Positions 45,614 through 53,308 of a DNA stretch of 64,000 nt are shown here, piece after piece (position 1 is the first letter of the stretch; each line of letters starts with the position of its first letter). A model generated the notes under the pieces. The model was not told where the DNA came from and searched no databases. It worked only from the letters and a program-made list of their open reading frames with translations. The position numbers were made by a program, and so were the translations under genes. Source of the stretch: CAWDLX01 sp963753485 (GTDB lineage: Bacteria; Actinomycetota; Actinomycetes; Mycobacteriales; Micromonosporaceae); assembly GCA_963753485.1 (NCBI GenBank), contig CAVWCL010000004.1, positions 1 to 64,000 on the forward strand, in the 5' to 3' direction.

Positions 45614-47119
45614 TCAGCCAGCCCGTTGTGGTACGGGTTGCTGAAGACCCCGCCCGTCCGCCGCGGCGGTAATGTCTCGGCGCAGCCAGGTGCGCACCTG
45701 ATTGGCCGCCTTCTGCGCGCTGGCCATGCACTGGCCGACCCCCACGCCGTCGTACGCGGCGCCACACACCGCGAGCCCCGGCTGGGCCGCGACCGAGGTA
45801 CGGATCCGAGCCACTCGATCAGGGTGGCCCACCGTGTACTGCGGCAGCGCGTCCGTCCATCGGGTCACCCGGGTCGCCACCGGGTCGCCGGCCGCCCCGG
45901 TGGCCGCGGTGAGCTCGGATGCGGCCAGTGCGGCCAGGTCGGCGTCGGTGCGCTGCAACAGCTCCTCCTCGCCGGTCCGCCCGACCGCGCACCGTACGAT
46001 CTCCACCTCACCCGCCAGGTGCGGCCACTTCACGGTCGAGAACGTGACCTCGTTGACCAGCCGCCCGTCGACCGCCGGCACCCGGTAGCCGCAGATTCCC
46101 CGCGCGGCGAGCCCGCCGGGAAACGCCTGGCGCGGATAGGCGAGCGTGATGATCGCCATGCTGGCGTACGGGATCTCGGCCAACCCGGCGGCGGCCTGCG
46201 CGCCCCCGGGCGCCCCGGCCAGCAACCGGCTGGCCGGACCGGCGGGAGTGGCGACGATGACAGCATCCGCGGCGAGGTACTCCGGATCCGCGACGGAGCC
46301 CACGGTGAGGCGCCAGCCGTCCTCGGTCCGCTCAAGCTCGCGGACCCCGGCTCCGGTCCGCACGGCCGCGTCCGGTGAGGCGGCGAGGACGGCCTCCGCG
46401 AGCATCTGGGGCAGCTGGCCGAGCCCACTGGTGAGGGTTGCGATGCCCGGCGGTGGCTCCTCCCCGGCCGGCTTCGGCGGCGGAATCAGCGAGCCGGCCG
46501 CCTGCGCGAGCGACGGGTACTTGCGAGCGGCGGCGGCCAGCGGGGTCATCGTGGCCTCGAACGAGAGCTCCTCGGCGCGGCCGGAGTACACGTCGCAGAG
46601 GAACGGGTCGACGAGGCGGTCCACGACCTCCTGGCCGAGCCGACCGGCGACATACGCCGCGACCGAGACGTCCCCATCCCGTTCGGTCGACGGCAGCTCA
46701 AGGTCCTCGCGGGCGCGGGCCAGCCCGTCACCCGAGAGCACGCCCGACCTGGCCAGCTCATCCATGTCGGAGGGCACGCCCATGAATTGCCGGCCGGGCA
46801 GCGGCCGCATCACGTTGCGGGTCCAGATCGCCGACGACGTGGTACCCGCGGAGACAAGCTGATCGCCAAGGCCGGCGGCCGCGATCAGCCCGGTGGTCTT
46901 GGCCCGCCAGCGGTAGGTCGAATCCGCGCCCTCGTCGACGGTGACGCCCGCGATCTCCGACAGGCTCAGCTTCCCGCCAAGCCGGGGCGTCTCCTCGAGA
47001 ACCGTCACCCGCACCGGCTCGTCGCGCAGGTAATACGCTGCCGCCAGCCCGGCGATGCCGCCACCGACGATGACCACATGCGGCGCTCCCCTTGCCGGAC
47101 CATGTCCGTTGTCCGCCAT
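45614..47119 (-). CDS. Protoporphyrinogen-oxidase-like FAD amine-oxidase family enzyme
   Basis: The 501-residue product has the FAD-binding VVIVGGGIAGLAAAYYL near residue 15, TVLEETPRLGGKL, a middle domain (DRLVDPFLCDVYSGRAEELS) and the C-terminal FAD segment VCGAAYDGVGVGQCMASAQKAAN, all as in HemY/CgoX-type oxidases. A housekeeping heme role is possible, but the gene lies in the cluster operon with the Rv2466c-like protein and exporter, and its promoter copies that of the ketoreductase (element at 47175-47209). A role in oxidising a pathway intermediate is therefore likely but unproven. The start ATG follows GGAAG. Confidence 0.75.
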   Translation of the reverse strand: MADNGHGPARGAPHVVIVGGGIAGLAAAYYLRDEPVRVTVLEETPRLGGKLSLSEIAGVTVDEGADSTYRWRAKTTGLIAAAGLGDQLVSAGTTSSAIWTRNVMRPLPGRQFMGVPSDMDELARSGVLSGDGLARAREDLELPSTERDGDVSVAAYVAGRLGQEVVDRLVDPFLCDVYSGRAEELSFEATMTPLAAAARKYPSLAQAAGSLIPPPKPAGEEPPPGIATLTSGLGQLPQMLAEAVLAASPDAAVRTGAGVRELERTEDGWRLTVGSVADPEYLAADAVIVATPAGPASRLLAGAPGGAQAAAGLAEIPYASMAIITLAYPRQAFPGGLAARGICGYRVPAVDGRLVNEVTFSTVKWPHLAGEVEIVRCAVGRTGEEELLQRTDADLAALAASELTAATGAAGDPVATRVTRWTDALPQYTVGHPDRVARIRTSVAAQPGLAVCGAAYDGVGVGQCMASAQKAANQVRTWLRRDITAAADGRGLQQPVPQRAG

Positions 47120-47174
47120 CTTCCGCCTGCTCCTTCATGGAAACGGTGTCGCAGCAGTCTGGCGGGGATCCCCA

Positions 47175-47209
47175 TAATCTCGGTCGAGCGCGGGTGGACC
47201 CGGCTCGGT
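47175..47209 (-). promoter_or_regulatory. 35-bp element shared with the ketoreductase promoter (copy 1)
   Basis: The 35 bp match 62678-62712 with one mismatch. The core holds the dyad CGGGTGGACCCG flanked by CGAGC and GCTCG. On the strand of the PPOX-like gene it ends 55 bp before the ATG. Homology continues weakly through the spacer to the Shine-Dalgarno site and the first four codons (ATGGCGGACAACG). Confidence 0.85.
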
Positions 47210-47241
47210 ACGGCGCTGGCGTGCTCGCCGGTCCAGCGCCG

Positions 47242-47643
47242 CTACGGGCTCAGTACCCAGGCGGAATTGTGCTGGGTGAAGCCGATGCGCGGATAGAAGT
47301 CCACCGCGGCGGGCGCCGACAGCAGCACGATCTTGGCCTGCGGCGCCTCTTTCCGGGTCGCGTCGATAAGGGCCTTTCCGATACCGGAGCGCTGATGCTC
47401 GTAGCTGACCGCGATGTCGGAGAGATACGTCACGTAAGAGAAGTCCGACATGCTCCGTGCGATACCGACGAGTTCACCGTCGATACGACACGTGAGGACC
47501 AGGTTGGCGTTTTGGACCATGGCCGCCAAACGCCCGGTCTCCGCGATCGGCCGGCGTTCTCCGAGCCCCGATGACCGGTAAACGCCCAGCACCTCATCGA
47601 GGTCCAGATCGGTGCCGTTCTCACGTCTGATGTCCCAGGTCAC
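47242..47643 (-). CDS. GNAT N-acetyltransferase, likely hydrazine-pathway (FzmO/KinM type)
   Basis: The 133-residue product is a compact GNAT: GELVGIARSMSDFSYVTYL, the acetyl-CoA loop YEHQRSGIGKALID (R/Q-x-x-G-x-G), and FYPRIGFTQHN at the end. In fosfazinomycin and kinamycin clusters a GNAT next to an adenylosuccinate-lyase-like gene acetylates hydrazinosuccinate before the lyase releases acetylhydrazine; that is the probable role here. Its GTG start lies within the 3' end of the lyase gene (23-bp overlap), so the two are co-translated. Confidence 0.75.
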   Translation of the reverse strand: MTWDIRRENGTDLDLDEVLGVYRSSGLGERRPIAETGRLAAMVQNANLVLTCRIDGELVGIARSMSDFSYVTYLSDIAVSYEHQRSGIGKALIDATRKEAPQAKIVLLSAPAAVDFYPRIGFTQHNSAWVLSP

Positions 47644-48913
47644 GGAGCGCTTCCAATCGTTTGAAGATCACGTCATGGTGAACCAGGAAACGCTCCGGCC
47701 GTAGCGGGCCGATATCGATTCCCTCGGTCCGCAGCAGGGTACTGAAATCCTCGCCCGCGGAGATAGCGCCGTACGCCGCGGCTTGGACCGCCCGGTACGC
47801 CCGCTCCCGCCCGGTGCCGTCCTCCAGCAGGTCGGCCAGCACGGCCGAGCTGTACACCAAACCGTTGGTCTGGTCGATCGCGGCGCGCATCCGGTCCGGA
47901 AACACCTCGAGCGCCGCCACCAGATCGGCCGCCGCGGTTGTCTGGTAATGCGCGACAATCATCGCGTCCGGCACCACGACCCGTTCGACCGAGGAGTGGG
48001 ACAGGTCGCGCTCGTGCCAGAGCGCAACGTCTTCCAGCATCGTCCCCGCGTACCCGCGCAGCAGCCGGGCCAGCCCGACCAGGCGCTCGCTGGTCGTCGG
48101 GTTGCGCTTGTGCGGCATGGCGCTCGACCCCTGGTAGCCGACTGTGCGGCTCTCCTCGACCTCGCGGACTTCGCTGCGCGAGAGCAGCCGGATCTCGGTG
48201 GCGAGCTGCTCAATGCAGGCGCCGAGCATGGCCACCGCCTGCATGAGTTGGGCGTGCCGGTCGCGGGCCACGACCTGGCTCGGCGCGGGCTCCACGGCCA
48301 GGCCGAGTTCGGCGCACACGTACTCCTCGACGAAGGGGTCGATCAACGCGTAGGTGCCGACGGACCCGGAGATCGTGCCCACCGCGACCTCGGTGCGGGC
48401 GGCCTCCAGCCGCCGGACGCAGCGGTCGATCGCGAACGCGAACCCCGCGAGCTTGTGGCCGAACGTGGTGGGCTCCGCGTGCATCCCATGGGTGCGCCCG
48501 ATGCACACCGTGCTCCAGTGCTCGACCGCCTTCTCCGCCAACACGCCGCGAAGCCGCACCGCGGCCCGGAGCAGGAGGTCGCAGGCGCGGGCGAGGCTGT
48601 ATCCCAGGGCCGTGTCCACGAGGTCATAGCTCGTCATACCGAGGTGCACCCACCGCGCGGAGTCGTCGGGGATGTTCTCGCAAAAGGCGGCGAGGAACGA
48701 AAGGATCTCGTGATCACGTTCGCGTTCAAGCTCGGCCACCCGCGCGGCCGACGGCACCCGGGCCCGCCGGATGTCCGCCAGGGCGCTCTCGGGTACCCGA
48801 CCGAGCAGCGCCTGCGCCGCGGATGCCAGGACTTCCACCTTGGCCCAGGTGGCATAGCGGGCCTTATCAGACCAGAGCCGCGCCATATCCGGCAGCGAAT
48901 AGCGAAAAATCAT
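47621..48913 (-). CDS. Adenylosuccinate-lyase-like enzyme, likely acetylhydrazine-releasing (FzmQ/KinK type)
   Basis: The 430-residue product has the ASL/fumarase superfamily blocks: WVHLGMTSYDLVDTA, CIGRTHGMHAEPTTFGHKLA, and the signature GYQGSSAMPHKRNPTTSERL. It is full length. Housekeeping adenylosuccinate lyase is possible, but the coupled GNAT and the adjoining amidase/ligase operon point to the pathway in which acetylhydrazinosuccinate is split to fumarate and acetylhydrazine. The ATG at 48913 follows GGAGGGAC. It is divergent from the amidase gene across 247 bp that probably contain both promoters. Confidence 0.8.
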   Translation of the reverse strand: MIFRYSLPDMARLWSDKARYATWAKVEVLASAAQALLGRVPESALADIRRARVPSAARVAELERERDHEILSFLAAFCENIPDDSARWVHLGMTSYDLVDTALGYSLARACDLLLRAAVRLRGVLAEKAVEHWSTVCIGRTHGMHAEPTTFGHKLAGFAFAIDRCVRRLEAARTEVAVGTISGSVGTYALIDPFVEEYVCAELGLAVEPAPSQVVARDRHAQLMQAVAMLGACIEQLATEIRLLSRSEVREVEESRTVGYQGSSAMPHKRNPTTSERLVGLARLLRGYAGTMLEDVALWHERDLSHSSVERVVVPDAMIVAHYQTTAAADLVAALEVFPDRMRAAIDQTNGLVYSSAVLADLLEDGTGRERAYRAVQAAAYGAISAGEDFSTLLRTEGIDIGPLRPERFLVHHDVIFKRLEALRDLGHQT

Positions 48914-49160
48914 GACACTGTCCCTCCGCAGGCATGACTGCCAACCGCAGGATAATTCGCGGGGCGCGGTGTATAGCAGGCTCTCGCCGGCATTGCTGCG
49001 GACTTCTCCGTACGTGCGGTCGTTCGATTGCCGGTACTCCGCGGTTGAACTGGCGGGACCCGCCGATTCCGAGAAACGCTTCTCCGGGCTTGCGCTGGGC
49101 GGGCCTGTTCCTTGACGTCCGCAACTTGCCCGGCGCCAGGCGGCGTCCTGTAGTGGTCGC
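48914..49160. promoter_or_regulatory. Divergent promoter region of the hydrazine genes
   Basis: This region separates the lyase-GNAT operon (minus) and the amidase-ligase operon (plus) and must hold their promoters. A CTTGACG at about 49112 could be a -35 box for the amidase operon. The 35-bp element found upstream of the PPOX-like and ketoreductase genes is absent here. Confidence 0.45.
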
Positions 49161-50576
49161 GTGTCAGTCTCCACCGCCCCCATAAACAGGCAGTCGACCT
49201 GCCTCAGTATTGGCGAAACACGCCAGTTGTTTCTCCAGGGCCGGGCCACGATCGCCGGGCACGTGCAGACCGTGCTGGCCGCCATCCGCGACACCGACGC
49301 GACGCTCGGTGCGTTCGTCGCGGTCGCGGGCGATCGCGCGCTGCGGGAGGCGGAAGCGGCTGACCGGCTCGTCGCCAGCCTCGGCGGGGCCGCCTTCGCC
49401 AGCCGGCCGCTGCTCGGGGTCACGGTGTCGGTGAAGGATCTCATCCAGACGCAGGACCTGCCGACCACGAGGGGGTCGCTCCTGCCCAACCGCCGCGCCG
49501 CGGCGGACGCGCCCGCGGTTGTCCGACTCCGCAAGGCCGGCGCGATCGTGGTGGGGAAGACGGCGACCTCGGAGTACGGGTGGAGCGCGAGCACGGTGAG
49601 CCGGGTAGCCAACCCCACCCGCAATCCCTGGGCCCGCGACAAGTCCGCCGGTGGGTCGAGCGGCGGGTCGGCCGCCGCGGTCTGCGCGGGCCTGGGCGTC
49701 GCGTCGGTCGGCACCGACGGAGCCGGGTCGGTCCGGATCCCCGCGGCGTTCTGCGGCGTGGTCGGTTTCAAGCCCTCCTTCGGCCGGGTTCCCTACGTGC
49801 CGCCGATCCCCGAGCGGCTGGCCCACGTCGGGCCGCTCGCGCGGAGCGTGGCCGATATCGCCGAACTCACCGCGGTGCTGGCCGGCCCGGACCATCGCGA
49901 CCCGGACTCGGTGACCGGACCGCCCGTGCTCACCACATCGCCGGCGTCCCTGCGCATCGGGTGGGTCGAGTTCCCGGGGATGTCCGACGAGGTCCGCCGG
50001 ATCACCGAGGAGGTCGTGCCGGTCCTGACCGGTCAGGGACACCGCGTCGATCGCATCGACGTCCCCTTCGCCGACCCGTACGCCGCCCTGGTGGACATCC
50101 TCGCCGCCGCCGAGGCGAGCGGTACGGCGCCGGCGGACGAACCGTGGTGTGACGCGGGCCGGGTCGCGGTCGCGCGGTACGGGCGTCGCCTGAGCGGCGC
50201 CGCGGTCATGCGGGCCACGGAGGCACTCCTGGCCCTGAGGGCGAGGTTGGGCCTGGTGATGGAGAGCTATGACCTGCTCGCCATGGCGACCGTGCCCACC
50301 GAGCCGTTCGAGGCCGACGCGATCGCGCCCTCGTGGGCAGCCGATCCGGACGACCTGCAATGGCTCGCGTGGTCGCCCGCCACCTACCCGTTCAACATCA
50401 CCGGCCAGCCAGCTCTGTCCCTGCCCGTCGGCGTCACGTCCGGTGGGCTTCCGGTCGGGCTCCAGCTCGTCGGCCGGGTCGGCGACGACGACCTGGTGCT
50501 CACAGCCGCCGGCCTCATCGAGGCAGAGCTCGGCCTCACGATGGTGCCGCCGACCCAGGCAATGAAAGGGGAATGA
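49161..50576 (+). CDS. Amidase-signature enzyme of the hydrazine pathway (KinN type)
   Basis: The 471-residue product has the full amidase signature: catalytic Lys in LLGVTVSVKDLIQTQ (about residue 95), the cis-Ser in DKSAGGSSGGSAAAV (about 165) and the nucleophile Ser in GTDGAGSVRIPAAFCG (about 195). The ending ALSLPVGVTSGGLPVGLQLV is typical. In kinamycin-type pathways an amidase is thought to handle acyl-hydrazides, for example deacetylating acetylhydrazine-glutamate conjugates. It precedes the glutamine-synthetase-like gene with an ATGA overlap if that gene starts at its first ATG. It starts with GTG. Confidence 0.8.
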   Translation: MSVSTAPINRQSTCLSIGETRQLFLQGRATIAGHVQTVLAAIRDTDATLGAFVAVAGDRALREAEAADRLVASLGGAAFASRPLLGVTVSVKDLIQTQDLPTTRGSLLPNRRAAADAPAVVRLRKAGAIVVGKTATSEYGWSASTVSRVANPTRNPWARDKSAGGSSGGSAAAVCAGLGVASVGTDGAGSVRIPAAFCGVVGFKPSFGRVPYVPPIPERLAHVGPLARSVADIAELTAVLAGPDHRDPDSVTGPPVLTTSPASLRIGWVEFPGMSDEVRRITEEVVPVLTGQGHRVDRIDVPFADPYAALVDILAAAEASGTAPADEPWCDAGRVAVARYGRRLSGAAVMRATEALLALRARLGLVMESYDLLAMATVPTEPFEADAIAPSWAADPDDLQWLAWSPATYPFNITGQPALSLPVGVTSGGLPVGLQLVGRVGDDDLVLTAAGLIEAELGLTMVPPTQAMKGE

Positions 50577-50578
50577 TC

Positions 50579-52072
50579 ATGACTTCCAGGCCATGGTCCC
50601 TGTACGGCGACGGGAGTGGCGTCGGGCGCCCCTCGTTCGTAGCCGAGTTCGGGCTCTGGGACGACCGGCAGGCCGCCGCGGCCGAGCAGGTCGAGGTGAA
50701 GCTCGATGATGTCGACCTCGTGCGGGTCGTGTTCTGTGACCCCCACGGGCTGGCCCGGTCGAAGACGGTGCCCGTGAACGTCTTCCGCACGGTCCTGCGT
50801 AACGGCATGGACTTCAGCGCCGGGCCGTTCCTCTTCGACACCGGCCATGCCGTCGCGGTCGATTTCCTCGCCGACGCCGGTGTGGGGGTCAGCGAACTGC
50901 TCGGCGCCGGCGACTTCGTGCTCGTCCCCGATCCGCGCACCTTCCAGGTGCTGCCCCGCCCCGAGCCGCGGACCGCCTGGGTGCTCGGAAACGAGTTCCT
51001 GCGCGACGGCACTCCGCACCCGCTCGCTTCCCGCGACGTCCTACGCCGCGTCTGCGCCGAGTACGCCCGGCATGACCTGGCCTCGGTCATCGGGCTGGAG
51101 GTCGAGTGGTACCTCACCCGCCTGACCGGCGGGCCGCCGGGAAACGCGGGAAACGGTTTCGGCCTGCAGGGGGCGGCCCCGGCAGTGGAGGCCATGGATC
51201 CCGGCTACCAGTTCAACCTCGACAGCTATTACGACAAAGTGGCCGAGGTCGCCGATCCGCTGGCCGCGATGCTGATGGCACTCGGCCTGCCGCTGCGCAC
51301 GATCGAGCACGAGTCCGGCCCCGGACAGATCGAGACGACCTTCGGCCCGATGCTGGCCATGGACGCGGCCGACGCGATGCTGCTGTTCCGCACCCAGGTC
51401 AAGCAGGCCTGCCGGCGCCGCGGCTTCCACGCGTCCTTCATGACCCTGCCGCGCCTGGAAAGCTTCGACCCCAGCGGCTGGCATGTGCACCAGTCCGTCA
51501 TGAGCATGAAGACGAGCTTCAACATGTTCGCGGCGGGCAGCGCGCAGGACACGATCTCTCCCGAGGGAGAGGCCTATGTGGAGGGTCTGCTCTCCCGTGC
51601 GCGAGAGTTCTGCCTGCTCTCGGTTCCGACCGTGAACGGCTACCGGCGACTGGCTCCGCAGTTCACGCTCGCCCCGACGGCGGTCAACTGGCGCTTCGAG
51701 GACCGCAGCGCCATGGTCCGGGTGCTCAGCGGCGACGGCTCGACACACGTCGAGAACCGGATCGGAGAGCCGTGTGCCAACCCCTACCTGGCGCTGGCCT
51801 CCCAGCTCTACGCGGGCTTGGAGGGTCTGCTCTCCGGAGCTCGAGCGAACGGGGCCAGCTATCCGCCGCTGCCACGGTCGCTGCGCGAGGCGCTGGACGC
51901 GTTCCGCGAGAGCACCCACGCCGAGGAGCTGCTCGGGGCGCCGCTCAAGACCTGCCTGGTGAAGCTGAAGGAGAGCGAGGCGTCGCGGTTCGACGCCTGG
52001 TGCGCGGCGCACGAGCCGGCCGCGGACGAGGTGACTGAATGGGAGCACCGCGAGTACTTCGGCGACTTCTGA
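50579..52072 (+). CDS. Glutamine-synthetase-like ligase, likely glutamylhydrazine synthetase (FzmN/KinL type)
   Basis: The 497-residue product has an N-terminal beta-grasp-like part (VRVVFCDPHGLARSKTVPVN) and a GS catalytic domain: the metal-binding ASVIGLEVEWYL, ESGPGQIETTF, DPSGWHVHQSV, APTAVNWRFEDRSAMVR and ENRIGEPCANPYLALAS. It is close in size to GS-like biosynthetic ligases rather than primary GlnA. In fosfazinomycin and kinamycin pathways the homologue ties hydrazine to glutamate. AAGGGG lies 7 bases before the ATG at 50579; an ATG at 50573 overlapping the amidase stop is the alternative. Confidence 0.82.
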   Translation: MTSRPWSLYGDGSGVGRPSFVAEFGLWDDRQAAAAEQVEVKLDDVDLVRVVFCDPHGLARSKTVPVNVFRTVLRNGMDFSAGPFLFDTGHAVAVDFLADAGVGVSELLGAGDFVLVPDPRTFQVLPRPEPRTAWVLGNEFLRDGTPHPLASRDVLRRVCAEYARHDLASVIGLEVEWYLTRLTGGPPGNAGNGFGLQGAAPAVEAMDPGYQFNLDSYYDKVAEVADPLAAMLMALGLPLRTIEHESGPGQIETTFGPMLAMDAADAMLLFRTQVKQACRRRGFHASFMTLPRLESFDPSGWHVHQSVMSMKTSFNMFAAGSAQDTISPEGEAYVEGLLSRAREFCLLSVPTVNGYRRLAPQFTLAPTAVNWRFEDRSAMVRVLSGDGSTHVENRIGEPCANPYLALASQLYAGLEGLLSGARANGASYPPLPRSLREALDAFRESTHAEELLGAPLKTCLVKLKESEASRFDAWCAAHEPAADEVTEWEHREYFGDF

Positions 52073-52099
52073 ACACCACGATTGAGAGGAACAGTTGTC

Positions 52100-52900
52100 A
52101 TGTCACGCTACGACTGGGGCGGTGCGAATCCCGCCATCGAACGGCTCAAAGCCGCCATTGAACCGGCCCGGCGGAAGGTGATCGGCCATCCGCTGTATCA
52201 CGAGCTGAACAGCCTGGACGCGGTGATCACGTTCATGGAACACCATGCGTTCGCAGTATGGGATTTCATGTCACTGCTGAAGACCCTGCAGGGAGCCCTG
52301 ACCTGTGTCGACGTGCCCTGGGTGCCGACCGGATCCACCGGCAGCCGCAGGCTGATCAACGACATCGTCCTGGTCGAGGAGAGCGACGAGCTCGGGAACG
52401 GCTTCATCAGCCACTTCGAGCTGTACCTCGACGGTATGCGCCAGGCAGGCGCCGACACGACCGCCATCGACGCCTTCATCGGCCTACTGCGCCGGGGCCA
52501 ACCGGTCCTGCCCTCCCTGAAGGAGGCGGGTGCGCCGGCGGCGGCGGCCGACTTCGTGGCCACGACGTGGGAGTTCATCGAGAACGCTCCGGTGCACGGC
52601 CAGGCCGCCGCGTTCGCGTTCGGCCGCGAGGACCTGATCCCCGACATGTTCGACCAGGTCGCCGCGCTGAACGCGGAACTGGGTGGGCTGTCGACGTTCG
52701 TCGACTATCTCCGGCGCCATATCCAGGTGGACAGCGAAGAGCACACGCCGATGGCCATGCAGATGCTCGCCGACCTGTGCGGCGACGACGACGGCACCTG
52801 GGCGCAGTGCGAGGAGACGATCAACCTCGCGCTCGCGGCCCGGAGCCGATTCTGGGACGGCATTCTCGGCAAGATCCTTGAGCGTCGCGATGCGACCTGA
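52100..52900 (+). CDS. DUF3050 heme-oxygenase-like protein, possible diiron N-oxidase
   Basis: The 266-residue all-helical product matches DUF3050: IGHPLYHELNSLDAVITFM, EHHAFAVWDFMSLLKTLQ, VEESDELGNGFISHFELYL, HGQAAAFAFGREDLIPDMF and DSEEHTPMAMQML. Glu and His residues in these helices (E-x-H in EHHAF, E and H in EESDE...SHFE, HTPMA) could form a diiron site as in heme-oxygenase-like diiron oxidases, several of which oxidise nitrogen. It lies 27 bp after the ligase and before a ferredoxin that could supply electrons. The reaction is unknown. Confidence 0.7.
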   Translation: MSRYDWGGANPAIERLKAAIEPARRKVIGHPLYHELNSLDAVITFMEHHAFAVWDFMSLLKTLQGALTCVDVPWVPTGSTGSRRLINDIVLVEESDELGNGFISHFELYLDGMRQAGADTTAIDAFIGLLRRGQPVLPSLKEAGAPAAAADFVATTWEFIENAPVHGQAAAFAFGREDLIPDMFDQVAALNAELGGLSTFVDYLRRHIQVDSEEHTPMAMQMLADLCGDDDGTWAQCEETINLALAARSRFWDGILGKILERRDAT

Positions 52901-52969
52901 TCTCACATCCCCGGGGGCCGGCAACGGCATGGGCCCGGGCGCACCAGGAAGCTGAGGTGGGAGCACGCC

Positions 52970-53308
52970 ATGCCGTGGGCAACCGACATTGCGTCCGCAG
53001 CCGGCACCGCGCGGGCCGAGCGGATCGCGCAACGATCCCGCAACGAGAACTGGAAGAAGCCGCCGCGTCGCATCGAGACGTCAGAATGCATCACGTGCGA
53101 CACGTGCCTGCGTAACTGCCCCCCCGAGTTCGGGGCGATCTTCGATCGTGGGCTAGACGTGGTGATAGTCCCGGAGCTGTGCTCCGGCTGCCCGGTGTGC
53201 GTGATGGTCTGTCCCGTCGACTGCATCTACGTCGACGACCAGTGGACCCCCACTGCGGTCCAGATGTGGGATCACATTGCCCTGACCACCGAAGGAGCTT
53301 CGCCGTGA
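52970..53308 (+). CDS. Two-cluster [4Fe-4S] ferredoxin
   Basis: The 112-residue product has two cysteine motifs: CITCDTCLRNCPPEF (C-x2-C-x2-C-x3-CP) and CSGCPVCVMVCPVDC. It is longer than typical ferredoxins, with an N-terminal 35-residue basic stretch. The stop overlaps the GTG of the next gene (GTGA), so both are translated together. The likely electron acceptor is the DUF3050 oxidase or the 626-residue protein; N-N bond formation from a nitroso intermediate would need electrons, which makes it a candidate partner. Confidence 0.88.
   Translation: MPWATDIASAAGTARAERIAQRSRNENWKKPPRRIETSECITCDTCLRNCPPEFGAIFDRGLDVVIVPELCSGCPVCVMVCPVDCIYVDDQWTPTAVQMWDHIALTTEGASP

Noticed and set aside
53179..53304. 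Longer start for the 626-residue protein
   Set aside because: The extension lies in a wrong frame over the ferredoxin; the GTG at 53305 gives the usual 4-bp overlap.
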